Shown here: positions 11,392 through 22,530 of the stretch, piece after piece
How positions within the stretch are numbered: position 1 is the stretch's first letter
Layout of the letters: each line of letters begins with the position of its first letter
Assembly (NCBI RefSeq): GCF_021869535.1
Contig: NW_026262648.1
Location: forward strand, 372,001-436,000
Origin: Mytilus californianus
Lineage: Eukaryota > Mollusca > Bivalvia > Mytilida > Mytilidae
DNA length: 64,000 bases
Direction of reading: 5' to 3'
Notes under the pieces: model-generated
Database searches by the model: none
What the model was told of the DNA's origin: nothing
The model's input: the letters and a program-made list of their open reading frames with translations, nothing else
Made by a program: the position numbers and the translations under genes

Positions 11392-11397
11392 AACCTT

Positions 11398-11889
11398 CAG
11401 TTTGAGCGTTTTCATTCATATGAGGTCATGTTTTGAAAAGACTTTAATGCGCCTAACAACATATATGGAATTTCGCGACTTTTTATTCATTTTTAATTTT
11501 GTACATTTTTCCGAGCTCTAATCCATTAATTCTTTTTGTTATGCATTAGAATAAGAATAAAGGTTCTGTAGATTTTTTAATTGCAATTTTCATACAGCGA
11601 AATCGGCATAGAGTTTGCACATAGCTTACGGTGCATGTGGATTTACGTGGGAGGTATATTGTAACAGCAATTATTATGTACATCTCTGAGTCTAAATATA
11701 GATATATTTCGAGTATTTTATCACGGTATTGTTTACAAAGCGAAATTATAATCCATATTTATGCTTATGGAGATAAAAGTTGATATATTTTTATGTAGGG
11801 AGATTACTCTTCATAAGTCAGTTAAAATGTTTTAACAGAATTGTTTACATCAAAAAGCAGTTCGGTCACATATTCAGAAGCGCCTCCAA
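11398..11889. other. Intergenic, nothing recognised
   Basis: AT-rich sequence between the TIR element and the decayed reverse transcriptase. No feature seen. Confidence 0.5.
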
Positions 11890-12955
11890 AACGACGTACA
11901 ATGAGCTCTTGGTTTTTTAACACTTTTTTGAAACCAAAGGTTATCCTCTTCACTACAAATATTATTGATCCAGCTGACACAGCCTTGAAATATGTTTTTT
12001 TTTATGCAAAACTTATTATTTACAATGTCTTACTTAAGAACTTGGTAAAACTACGAATCCCACATACACCCATACATCATTCACAAAAGAGGAGATTTTA
12101 GAAAATACAAAATCTGTTCTTCTCTCCTTTAGTACTTATACAAAAAAGACGACGAAATCACCTATCTTTATACTGTATATATAAACTTCACAAACATCTT
12201 TATAAAGAAAGATATATAGCCGGGTCGTCAAAATGTTCGACTGAACATCTTTTTAAAGTCCTTACAATCATTTTTTCTCCAGTAAAAGATGGCCCTCAGA
12301 AATATTGTGATGAAGTGTATTCAACCGTAGTTGTCAATCAGATGTGGACTCTTGAATTTTCTAAAGATTAACTACAAAATCTCAAATCTCAATCTTTATA
12401 ATTTTGCAGTAATATCAAATCTTTTGATATTCTACGTTTTACACTACTATTACACATGCACAATTTAAAGATTGAATACATCATCTCATTATACAGAACT
12501 TTGTATTAAAAAATGGGAATCGTAGATACATTGATATAGTTTCAGGTCATCAAAAATCTTACTATGTGAAGAACCATACTGATTTCAAAAACAAATAAAC
12601 CGAAGATGATATCATCAATATGCTGGCCTTATTACTAGAATATATGGCAAACATGGTGCTTTCAATTTTCAAATTGTCAACTGTTAAAAAACCCTCAACC
12701 TCTGTTCCATTGTATGGCGTTTACATATCTCACTTGATGTTTTAAGTTCGTGCATGTTCATACTATGTGGCCTTTATCTTCAGGGATTTGCTCCTTACAA
12801 AAATCTGCTCCAACAAAGTTAGGATGAAGAACAACTAAAATCGACACTATATAAGTGTCCGTGTCACCATCACAAATTGGTTAACCGATACGATATGTGT
12901 GTGTCTCTCCTCACTAACGACATGTTCTCGCAGTCTTAGAGCTGTATATACCAGA
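11890..12955 (+). pseudogene. Decayed Penelope-like reverse transcriptase
   Basis: Reading across several frames gives blocks in the right order for the RT family represented at 1.8 kb. There is a finger segment around 11.93-12.10 kb, then YKLHKHLYKERYIAGSSKCS near 12.19-12.25 kb (the LPK-HK..R.I motif). This is followed by the VNQMWTLEFSKD block near 12.33 kb, a palm-flank segment at 12.4-12.6 kb, and YGVYISH with the thumb block (a LLLTK core) at 12.70-12.83 kb. The GIPMGT motif B and the catalytic region are deleted. Stops and frameshifts are numerous. It is the longest stretch of this retroelement in the window and much older than the 1.8-kb copy. Confidence 0.65.
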
Positions 12956-13165
12956 ATAGTCGTCTTATCTGTAATTTTACAGATAGTGACATTTTGACTA
13001 ACTGTTGATTCGCTTGGCTAGTTATGCATGCATATCAGGATACGCTTACCCTGTCGATGCGCGCACCCGATATTGCTTCTTTTTGAGTTCTTAGATTTTT
13101 TTTTATTCAACAACAAATTGCACTTCTGCTGTAAACAATGCAGTTTATCAATTTGTGTTACTCAT
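12956..13165. repeat. Variant retroelement tail
   Basis: Around 13020-13100 ('ttaccctgtcgatgcgcgca', then 'tttttgagttctta') matches, on the other strand, 17820-17895 ('gagtgcgtcgacagggtatg'). Its place just after the decayed RT suggests a second 3'-tail subfamily of that element. Confidence 0.5.
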
Positions 13166-13169
13166 TGAG

Positions 13170-13405
13170 GAGTTAACGAGAGGCGAAAGATACCAAAGAG
13201 ATATTCAAACTCATACATTTGTCATAAGTCGAAAACAAACTGACAATGCCATGGCAAAAATGAAATAAACGACAAAAATGAAATAAACGACAAAAAGACA
13301 AACAATAGCACGCAAAACACAACATAGAAAACTAAAGGCCAAGCAACACAAAACCCACCAAAAACCGGAGGTGATGTCAGGTGCTCCAGAAGGTTAAGCA
13401 AATCC
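13170..13405 (-). repeat. MR-B copy, truncated
   Basis: Contains 'gaggcgaaagataccaaag', 'acaacatagaaaactaaag' and 'accaaaaaccggaggtgat'. A short internal duplication is present: the 'aaaatgaaataaacgac' block occurs twice in a row. It is the reverse orientation relative to the RT at 1.8 kb, and 5' truncated. Confidence 0.8.
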
Positions 13406-13695
13406 TATTACGTAATAAAGATTTTTTTTTAAAACTACAGTTAATAGTGATATTACGTTCTTCAAATGTATCACGATGCTGCTACTTTACCAGTTGCCAT
13501 AATGTTGTGCAATGCTCACACAATCTTAGTCACATTAATCTTTGCACCTTCTATTTCATTTCTCTACCTGATGTTTTGAGGGGTTTGATTTGTCATTGTA
13601 TCGCCCTGATCTTATTTACACACCAAAGTACACGTTTGAGTTCGTTTTCATTTATATAACCCTAATCAGAATTTAATAACTCTTTGTTAAAAAGA
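13406..13695. other. Spacer between two MR-B copies
   Basis: No gene recognised; a 92-codon frame from 13381 has no motif and overlaps a repeat. Confidence 0.45.
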
Positions 13696-13893
13696 GAGAG
13701 GCGAAAGATACAAAGGTATGTTAAGACTCATTAGTCGAAAAAATGACCTGACATTGCCATCATCGCAAAAAACGTAAAACAATACAATAAAAACACAACA
13801 TAGAAAACCTAAGACTGAGCAACCCGAACTCCACAAACATCGGGGATGATTGCTCCATAATGGTAAGCAGACTCTGACACCCTTCGTATTGCT
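13696..13893 (-). repeat. MR-B copy, diverged
   Basis: Same order of blocks as the copy at 13.2 kb ('gaggcgaaagatac', 'acaacatagaaaaccta', 'cacccttcgtattgctc') but more diverged, so it represents an independent insertion. Confidence 0.7.
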
Positions 13894-13949
13894 CATTTAA
13901 AATACGCTGATAAGTAGATTACATTTAATTTAGTTGTATTTGGAAAAAT

Positions 13950-14115
13950 CTTTCATAATTTCGGGTCCTCAATGCTATTTAACTTTGTACATGTTTTGCA
14001 TTTTAACTTTTTTTATTCCAGCGTCACTGATGAGTCTTTTGTAGAAGAAACGCGCGTCTGGCACACAAAATTTAAGCCTGGTATCTATGATGAGTTTATT
14101 TATATAAGTGATCTG
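13950..14115 (+). repeat. MR-H copy
   Basis: Contains 'cagcgtcactgatgagtc' and 'gaaacgcgcgtctggcaca' followed by 'aagcctggtatctatgatg'. Related copies occur at 30.3-30.5 and 32.6-32.8 kb. No coding role is evident. Confidence 0.75.
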
Positions 14116-14513
14116 AACAATATATATGCCTCTCCTTTTTTTTTTAATAATTTTGTTTGAATGACTTTACTAAATCTTTAACCTGCAAGGTGCGAGGGTA
14201 TTTTGTGAGATTTGCTTGCATTACATCAAGTTTCAAATTACGTCAGTCTTTTACGTTTGATTATGTAATTTTCAGTGAACGTTTTATTTATTCCCATAGA
14301 ACAGCATGTTTGGATATATCCTTTCTTTTTTAACCTGCTTCTGCGCTTTATGCGAGGTATGCTGTCGATGAAATTAGTTTGTCTTGAGGAAACTTGGAGT
14401 TACAATTCCTGAATATTCTGCGCTCTTCAGGAATTTATTTCTCGTACTTTCTATTGCTAACAGTAAAAATGATATCATAAAATTGATATGAATTCTCACA
14501 TTCAATAGAAAAA
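14116..14513. other. Intergenic, nothing recognised
   Basis: No feature seen. Confidence 0.45.
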
Positions 14514-14850
14514 TTAGAAGATGTGGTATGATTGCTAAGGAGACAACTCTCCACCAGAAAGGAAATGACATAGAAGTATAAGTCACCTGAAAGTCTTTCG
14601 ACAATGAGTAAAACCTTTACCGTATAGCAAGCTATAAAGTTCTCCGAAATTACAAAAACTAATGGCCTGATTTATGTACAAAACAATAAATGAAAAACAA
14701 ATATGATATACAGCAACAAACAACAACCACTGAATTACAGGCTCCTAACTTGGAACAGGCACAAACATAATGTTTGCAGGCGCCCACCCCTGCCCTAATC
14801 TGGGACAGGGATATAACTGCGAACTATGAAAATCATTTAAAAAGTCAACT
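14514..14850 (+). repeat. MR-C copy, diverged
   Basis: 'agaagatgtggtatgattgc' and 'gagacaactctccaccag' open the copy; 'gggacagggatataactg' closes it. More diverged than the 8.5-kb copy. Confidence 0.8.
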
Positions 14851-15477
14851 ATATACGAAATACCTGCTCCGGTTACGTCTTATATGTGACTGTGCAAAAA
14901 GATGGAATATAAATAAATAGATATTTAAGTTAAGAAAAGGTCAGATTTTCTAATTTCGATATTCAAAACTAAGGTTTATGTGTTTTATTGAAAATCAATA
15001 ACATGAGTTTCTGCAAAAAACGATTAGTGAAGCGATTCAAATATTGTTTATTTAGAAAGATATTCGTACTTCATAACCCAGAAATAAATCCTAAATGGCG
15101 AAAAACTACGTGACTTTTAACAAGAACTTTGCTACCTAATTATTTGTACAGAAGTTTGCCGATAACAATATTTTGCGCATTTGATATAAGAAAATTTCGT
15201 CAGAGATATACAATTTATTCGTTCAAAAAGATTCGTCAAGTTTATCTTTAATTGTGAAATGTGAAATCAACATGGGTATGCTACTGTGATTAAGTGAACC
15301 GATTACAAAAAAAATGACAAGTCAATTGAAAGGTACAATCAAACATACAAACACGGATACCAGGGATCCTGAAATGGAGGCAATTTCATTCTGTAGTACA
15401 TATGTATCACTGAACATATTCCACGTGTCATTCTTTTTTCTTTCGACAATTACAACTATAATGTGAAGAGAAGAGGT
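14851..15477. other. Intergenic, nothing recognised
   Basis: Only short chance ORFs. Confidence 0.5.
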
Positions 15478-15690
15478 CTGTATGAGATTTACAGAAAAAG
15501 AGAATGATGGGCAAAAGTGCAAAATAAAGGTCCCAAAAGATACAGAATAAAGAAAAATAGGGCAAAAAAATACAGAATGGAGAATAACGGGGTGCTAAAA
15601 TATAATGAACAGAGAAAAATGGGCCCAAAATATAACGGATACAGAAAATAATATAAACAATTAGAGAAGAATGAAATGAAGGACACTCAT
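15478..15690 (+). mobile_element. MR-E copy
   Basis: Built of repeated 'acagaataaagaaaaatagg'-like units and the diagnostic 'ggggtgctaaaatata' block shared with the copies at 5.2, 51.9 (reversed) and 59.2 kb. The inverted ends are not clear here, so it is truncated or degraded. Confidence 0.7.
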
Positions 15691-16640
15691 TTATTTTCCC
15701 CAGTCGTTAGTCAACTTTTTTATAATCAAAAATACATAAAGACATCATTCTGAACAACTAATAGATTAAGATATTGTGATACTTAAAATATTAAATAAAA
15801 TAGATATAAACAGAAAAAAATTAAAATAATCGTATATAGAAATAATCTACAGTAACTTTTAAAGAGTATTAATACTTAATGATTACTTATTCAGTCTATA
15901 GTATATACATTTTATAAAACCTCCAACGAATTTAAAGTAATAGCTGATAGCAAATCTGTTTTAGTCTACGTTAAATTTCGTCACTTCTTTACTAGACTCA
16001 AGGCGATTAAGGGTCTGCCAAATCTGATTACATTTCAGATCACGTGTCAACGCTTTATTTGCAAGGATTTAACAAAACTCTTTATATTTTCTATTCTGAT
16101 TATAATTACTTCAGACAATGAATTGTCTGCCTCCAAATATTTGAAGGTGTGCATCATTACTACAAAACCAGAGGATCCCAAATTGTTTGAAAACAGAAAA
16201 TAGAATAGAGCGTTGTCAGATCATAGTTAGCAAAGCGTTGGCCTTTTGATGTCATCAAGTATTTGAATGTTGGACTGCTGTCTTATTAACATACGACGAC
16301 GAGGTTTTTTTTAACGACCTTAACTACCCATGAGGGTCTTGCACGGTCGGCCCTGGCTTGCGCCTTTTTCGGGCATTTAAATAATTTATTTTTACCTTAT
16401 GGTAATTAATATTAACATACGTCATAGAGACACATAAAAATTAACTAACACTAATTTCCATATAAACAACATTATATTAACATATAATCAAATTCTGTGC
16501 ATGTCCAAATTCAGGAATCATAGCTTTCAAATGTCATTTTTCGTTATATATAAATTTGTTTATGTCATTCACCCACTCCCTCAGGAAATGTTGATCTTGA
16601 AACGCTTACATAGATTCATATACAATATAAAGATGATTTG
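15691..16640 (+). repeat. Segmental duplication, copy A (distal part)
   Basis: Aligns by eye with 19.90-20.68 kb. Shared blocks include 'catcattctga', 'aataaaatagata', 'ggatccca', 'gagcgttgtcagatc', 'cttattaacata' and 'catagagacacata'. The shared order without a coding sequence points to an old tandem duplication of non-coding, probably gene-flanking DNA. It is interrupted by a short insertion at 16296-16410. No promoter/exon module is visible upstream of this copy because the MR-E element sits there. Confidence 0.6.
16296..16410. mobile_element. 115-bp insertion with 11-bp target-site duplication
   Basis: The paralogous copy at 20.57 kb reads straight through 'cttattaacatacgtcatag'. Here attaacatacg occurs twice (16285-16295 and 16411-16421) around an extra 115 bp. 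Read on the minus strand, the insert ends in an A8 stretch plus nine bases, which suggests retroposition of a short RNA. The source RNA or SINE family is not recognised. Confidence 0.7.
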
Positions 16641-17094
16641 TTCATATATTTTTCCTTGTCGTCAGTCAACTTTTTATAAGATGTCCTATTTTCAGCATTC
16701 TGTAATGTGTTAGAAATACGATTTTCTTTGATTATTTACATTATCTATGTTATAAAATATTATTCAAATAACAATGCATAAGAAGTCTTTTCCCAATAAT
16801 TCATTAATATTACATTATAAAATTATGAGATTAATCTTTTCTGATAATACAACGGGTACAAAGACTTCAGTCACAAAAAGTGTCCTGTATTTACCAGCTT
16901 CCATTATTGAGTAGTCATCGCGTATTCGAAATTACATATTAATTGTCTATATCTTTATAATTGTTGGGTAAGTTATCAAGGTTTTAAGTTATTATATTGT
17001 TTTACTTTGAAAAACAGCTAGAATATACTATTCTATTGTAAAACTAAGAGTGTTATGTCTTATAAAAAAATCAACATCATATAAATATTAAAAA
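16641..17094. other. Upstream flank of module B
   Basis: Repeats 'cgtcagtcaactttttata' from 15.70-15.73 kb, showing that the duplication is finer than one unit. No ORF. Confidence 0.4.
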
Positions 17095-17300
17095 CATTCC
17101 GATTAGTTCAGCGAAAATCTGATCACACGTTATGGGTTAGTAACAGGAAGTATTTAAGTCATTTCGGCGAAATATACTCCCATTCTTCAAATATGTATTG
17201 GATTCGGTGAAACAGTTAAAGGAAAGGTATATCTAAAGACCGGCTATATTACCATTGAAGAGAGATAACGGAAGGGCAAAGAATCATATTATATTTTAAG
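17095..17300 (+). promoter_or_regulatory. Promoter/first-exon-like module, copy B
   Basis: One of three paralogous modules (with 19600-19793 and 23000-23223). The conserved order is 'gattagttcagcg', a TATA-like 'tatttaag' at 17151, 'tttcggcga', 'attcggtgaaa', then the end 'taag|gtatgaaat' with a donor-like GT at 17301. TATA-to-donor spacing is about 150 bp in every copy. No long ORF crosses it, so if transcribed it would be a 5'-UTR exon. Inferred from conservation only. Confidence 0.4.
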
Positions 17301-17819
17301 GTATGAAATAACTTTACATGGCTTTGTAAAAGATGTCTTTCGCGTTTAATATATGAATATTTAATTTGACTTAAATTCTTTAGACACTTAAATTTTTGTA
17401 AATATTCGTGCTTTTAATTGTTCCAAATTGTTGTAAAACAATAGTTTGGGATGATTATCAAATACATCAATATCTTTCTTTTAAAAGTATGAAAGGAAAA
17501 CTACTGAAGAAAATAAATATTCAACATTAAAGAGACAGAATAAGCTAAATTGAATGAAATAAAATGAAAGAACAATATATAGCAAAAACAGAAAAAAAAT
17601 CTACTTTGAATGAATGAAATACGGAAAGAATGATAATACAGTCCGTATAAATTAAATACACTATATACCTCCCACCTAAGTGAATCTGATGATGATGAAA
17701 TTGCTATTCTTTGTTAAATCTGTTCAATTAAGACAAAATTAGTTTACCTATGTTCATGTCTAATAAATCGATGAAAAAAAGACAAATTAAGGTATCAAAC
17801 ACAAACTGAGAGAATCACA
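17301..17819. other. Downstream flank of module B
   Basis: Resembles the sequence after modules C and D ('gaatgataatacagtccgta' against 'gaataatgatacgatctgta'), so the duplication continues. No ORF. Confidence 0.45.
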
Positions 17820-18182
17820 AGAACTCAAAAAGAGCCAGACCGAGTGCGTCGACAGGGTATGCGACTCCAGCTATGCATGAATCACCCGCCACGCACTCTC
17901 AGTCAAAATGCCGCAATCAGTAAAAGTTCAGATAAGATGATTCAATATGTTAAAACAAAGGCATAAGATATAAGAAGACAATAAATAAAAATCGCAGTAG
18001 AAGAAAAACACACATTGCCATGGTAAATAAAACAACGAAAATACAAACAGCAGTCTGCAATTCTTTACATAAACTACTAAATCTGGGCGAAGACGATCTT
18101 CCAAAATAGGGGTGTTTCAGGTGCGTCAGATGGATACGAAGACCCATCTTCCCTAATGGCACCCATCGTGTTGCTCATTGCA
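17820..18182 (-). repeat. Retroelement tail fragments (MR-B and variant)
   Basis: 17820-17895 is the reverse complement of the variant tail at 13.0-13.1 kb. 17990-18182 is an MR-B copy ending 'ggcacccatcgtgttgctca'. They are probably remnants of one minus-strand insertion. Confidence 0.65.
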
Positions 18183-19340
18183 AGTAGAATAACTTTTCTG
18201 GACTGTAAAATTTGATAAAGATATGTATGGTTACCTACAGATTTTTTTTATGTGTTTTTTAATGTTAGTAATAGGTTATTGTCTCAATGATGTATTCGCG
18301 CAATTCATACAATAATTGTCAATTATACAAATGTATGTGAACATCAATCTCATACATTTAGAACAACCAAACATCATTGTCAAAGATTCAGAATTTTCAA
18401 TTTCATAAAATAATGATAACTATATGTATAAAAGCGGGATCAACGTTACAATAAACATTTGAAGTGCATTTCGTACCTTCCCAAAGTCAGCATAGCTATT
18501 AGTGAATGTCTTTTTATTCGGAGGATTGGTGTGGATGGCATATATTGCATAGTGTCTGTTGCCTCTATGTAGACATTTTAGACAAAGGACAATTTAGAAC
18601 TGGTCTTTTAAGAAACAACGGCTATTTTCAAACACCAAACGTGAGCTGTATCATTGGCGTAATCCTTACATCTCCTCCAATGTATATTCAATAGATATAC
18701 AATATTTTTCAAAATCTTTTTAACATGTTCAAATAAAAAAAAACTAAATTAAATTTGTTGATTTTGAGATATTTCTTATAATGAACCGCAAAAATGCAAA
18801 AAGATGAAATTGGGAAATTAATAAATGTTGCTTGAATATTTTGAGCAAGGTTGCCGCGACTATTTTCCCGTGTGGAGAAAGAAAAACAAAAAATTAAAAA
18901 GAAACCCATACACATGTTAAATAGATAAAAAAAGAAAAATAATTCACAAAAATACTGCCATTTATTGTGCAAATATTTTCATGAATATTTGTGGAAAGTC
19001 AATGTTCATAACTTGAGTACCAGACATGTTATAGATTATTTGTCAGTGTTACTGTTTCTCTACATCTACATTTATATACTGGTAAAAAAAATGCAAATAA
19101 AAGCGGACGGAAGAACAATCTCTTACTCCGGCAAAAAAAAAAAAAAGCAGTGATCGCGTAAATGTGTTTTTTACAAATACGTTTTTCTTAAAATGAGAGC
19201 ATTTGTTAAATTACTTTGGAAATTCAGGGGTGTAACTTTTGATATTATATCCTTCGTTCATTTCAGTCGTAAATAAACACGTGTAGCCTTAAAACATTAT
19301 GCAAATAATTATTAAACCAGTGATAGTGCTTTTCTTGAAA
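18183..19340. other. Spacer; one weak exon-like ORF
   Basis: At 18506-18694 (+) a 62-codon frame has a small Cys cluster (C..C, VCCLYVDILDKGQF) and contains 'aacgtgagct', a plausible splice donor at about 18641. It lies between promoter-like modules B and C, where a duplicated gene might have coding exons. Nothing else supports it and no similar frame was found after the other modules. Confidence 0.2.
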
Positions 19341-19599
19341 TTTTAGTGCGGTTTGATTTTTTGTTGTTTTGTTTTGAAAGCCTCACTGTGAATGTAATAA
19401 AAAGAAAACCAATAAAAGTACTGTCCGTTTGCTTCGATTGTTTCTTAATATGTGTCAGATATCTGTTTCATGAATTATAAATCCACAACCCTTCTATTCT
19501 ATTTTTTTTTCTAGTTCTAATGGAATAAGAAGGTAAATAAGTTAATAAATACAGACGTAGTACAAATAGTTACTTTTATATAGATCGATATTATAAATA
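19341..19599 (+). repeat. Segmental duplication, upstream block (copy C)
   Basis: Aligns with 22786-22900: 'gcctcact', 'caataaaagtactgtcc' against 'caataaaaatactgtcc', 'gtgtcagatatctgtttcat' against 'gtgtcagaaatatgttttat'. It includes AATAAA-like text just ahead of the promoter-like module. Confidence 0.5.
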
Positions 19600-19793
19600 C
19601 TATTCGATTAGTTCAGCGGAAATCAAACGTGTTTGTTAAAAAATAGGAAGTAAAAAGGACTTTTCGGCGAATTATACGTACTTTCCAAAAATATATGTTT
19701 ATTTCGGTGAAATTGTAAAAGGTAGGCTTTATCTAAAAACCGACAATAAATCTTGTTAAGACAGATTAAAGAAGATTAATATGTTTCTTTAAG
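19600..19793 (+). promoter_or_regulatory. Promoter/first-exon-like module, copy C
   Basis: Second copy of the module: 'cgattagttcagcgg', 'ataggaagtaaaaag', 'tttcggcgaatta', 'atttcggtgaaat', ending 'tttaag|gtatgaa' with GT at 19794. The TATA-like box is weak (taaaaag). The conserved donor in all three copies is the strongest sign of a real exon. Confidence 0.4.
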
Positions 19794-19904
19794 GTATGAA
19801 TTAAAATAATTTTGTTTAGAAGAAAACGTTATTCTGTTTTACTCTTACTCTTAATCTTATTTTTAGTGACACATAGCATTATATCTCAATTTGAGCGTGT
19901 CTGT

Positions 19905-20680
19905 CAAATACATAAATATATCATTCTGAAACTACAATAGATTAAAATATGGGGATATTTAAAAGATCAAATAAAATAGATACACATTAAGAAAATCGAA
20001 AAAAAATCCCGAAATAACCGTACATATAAATAATCTACTTAGAAAGAGATTGATTACTTACTGAATACTAATACAGTCTGTAATATACACAAATGATACA
20101 ACCTGTAATATACAACCTTCCGTGAAATTATAGTGAATACGGATGGCAAATCTTTATTAGTCTCCGTTAATTTTTCTAGACTAGAGAGAATTTAAGGGTT
20201 GCCCAATCTGATTACGATACAGCGGCTCTTTTCACAAAAAAACTTAAGAGTAAAAATACTCGTAAGTCATACACATTTCAGTATAACTTACGATCTATTT
20301 TTATCGTAAGATTTTTTGTGAAAAGAGTCGCAGATCATGTATCACCGCTTTACTTACAAGGATCTGACAACACTGAATTGCATTTTCTGTTCGGTTATTA
20401 CATAAATTGTCTGCCTCCTAATATTTGGAGGTACGTATCATCCCCAAAATTCAAGAGGATCCCAACAGGTTTTTAAAACAGAACATAAAACGGAGCGTTG
20501 TCAGATCGTTGTTAGCGAAGCAATGGCCTCTGTATGTCGTTAAATATTTGTGTGTTGGACTACTATCTTATTAACATACGTCATAGAGACACATACAATT
20601 ATCTAATACTTATTTCCATATACACAACATTACATTAACATGTAATTACATTTTGTGTATGTCTTTCTTTTAGCGGTTTT
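19905..20680 (+). repeat. Segmental duplication, copy C (distal part)
   Basis: Counterpart of 15.72-16.50 kb in the same order, carrying a 108-bp MITE that copy A lacks and lacking the 115-bp insert that copy A has. Confidence 0.6.
20223..20330. mobile_element. 108-bp MITE, 3-bp target duplication
   Basis: The ends cggctcttttcacaaaaaa and (opposite strand) cgactcttttcacaaaaaa are inverted repeats, flanked by cag on both sides (20220-20222, 20331-20333). The paralogue at 16.04 kb reads 'gattacatttcagatcacg' without the insert and gives the empty site. A 3-bp duplication fits PIF/Harbinger- or CACTA-type elements, but the target is not the usual TWA, so the superfamily is open. Confidence 0.75.
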
Positions 20681-20794
20681 CTTTCGTATGTTTGTTTGAA
20701 TTTGTTTAGTCAGTTGTGATAGATGCTGGATCCCAAAATTTCACATTTAACTACAATGTCTCTTTTGGTTCCTCACCCAATTTTTGCAATATAA

Positions 20795-21310
20795 CGGAGC
20801 TATAAACAACTGTCATACAAGCGGGAGGTTAAGCTACTTATAAAACTAAGGTTATTACCACCATTTAAAGTGCCTGTACCAAGTAAAAAATATGACAGTT
20901 GTTTATCACTCGTTCCGTTGATCAATAACGTTTGATTACAAGTTTTTATAGACTTCCCCTTTTTTAATTTACCTTGGAGTTCAGTATTTTTTATATACCT
21001 TCGTTCGTTATACATTGTATCTTAATTTGTTTATGTCATTCAACCACTCCATCGGGCAATGTTGATCTTAAATGAATTAAGCATTTGGCTTACAAGAAAA
21101 AGTTAAATAACCAAAAAACCGAACTCCAAAGAAAATTCAAAACGGAAAGTCCCTTATCAAATATCAAAATCAAAAGCTCAAACACATCAAACAAATGGAC
21201 AACTGTCAAATTCCTGACTTGGTAAAGGCATTTCCTTATGCAGAAAATGGTGGATTAAATCTGGTGTTATAACTAGCGAAACCTCTCACTTGTATGACAG
21301 TCGCATATAA
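20795..21310. repeat. Two MR-G copies, inverted to each other
   Basis: About 20795-21000 is MR-G on the minus strand ('acttggtacaggc' core reversed) and 21105-21310 is MR-G on the plus strand ('ccgaactccaaagaaaattc' to 'cctctcacttgtatgacag'). They face each other across a short spacer with 'tttatgtcattcaaccactc', which also occurs at 16.56 kb. Confidence 0.65.
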
Positions 21311-22439
21311 TTCAATTATATTGACAATAATGTGTGAGCAAAACAAACAGACATAAAAGACAAAAATTGGGGTACAGCAGTCAACATTGTAATATAATCT
21401 TAATCATTATACAAACAAATAACAGAGTTTAAGTTTGGGCGTTCCTGGTTAAAGTAAAGAAAAAAAGCGCCTTGGACGCCGCATCAAAGGTATAATGCGA
21501 TATTTTCATTATCTAACACTGAGACATTACTGCCATTTTGAATTTTCGTTGGAGTTCGGTTTTTTTTGTTGCTATTTTACCTTCTTTTTTTTATAGAAGT
21601 AACTCAATTTATCGGTACTGACATGATTTATGTCACACTTTTTTTTTATTCTGATTATAAATTTATTCATTTAAAAAAAAAAACTTAGGTTCCATCTCCC
21701 TCATGTAAAGTTGACCTTATATGAATGTTACTATTACATTCAAATTTTTTTGGTTTGAACGTATTCAGATATTTATACATCCTTAGTGTTAAGATTTTTG
21801 AGTTTGAGCGCTGCTGCTGAAGGTAAATAAGGAAAAGCGGAGAAATACAGATATCAAAAGAAAAAGACCCAGACAACACCATGAGTAAAAACAAATTCGT
21901 CAAAAATCACTTAATCAATAAAGAATAAAAATATGTTCCAAGAAATGAATAAAATAAATAATAAAAAAAAATTCGTGTATACCTTTTTCGTATTCATAAA
22001 ATAAGTACAAGACGTGTTATATAGTTTACTTTGAATGTCATGATTTCCTTCATAGCTAGGAATCTATAGAATATTATGTATATGTAAAGAAACAAAAACA
22101 AATGTAGCACCAATAACAATAGAATGGTTAAATAATTGTCGATAACAACCTGACGCTACTCAGGATATATTACAGTCTAAAGTTTAGGAGTTAAAGATGG
22201 GGTTAGCCATATGCATATTAACTTGAAAATCAAGAAATAGACACCAGTCAATTACATGATTGTTTAAAATATAACCATTCAAATTGACAAAGATACGATA
22301 TCATTTTTGTACATTTCCGAATAAGCATCAATCAAATGAACTTGATATTAAGTTGTAAAAAACTGGAGATGTATGAATTTATGAGACAATGTGGCTAAAA
22401 GTTACCCGAAAAGTATTTTTGACACCAAATTTCTTGCAA
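21311..22439. other. Spacer, diverged duplication pieces
   Basis: Only fragments are recognised ('ttggagttcggtttttt' from MR-G near 21.55 kb; 'ctccctcatgtaaagttgacc' resembling 16.57 kb near 21.70 kb). No gene. Confidence 0.4.
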
Positions 22440-22530
22440 AAGAGAGGCGAAAGATACCAAAGGGACATTGAAACTCATAAGTCGAAAATAAAATGACAAC
22501 GAGAACCTTACCAAAAACCGGGGGAGATCT
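22440..22530 (-). repeat. MR-B fragment
   Basis: 'agaggcgaaagataccaaag' through 'accaaaaaccgggggagatc'; a terminal fragment of the retroelement tail. Confidence 0.8.
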
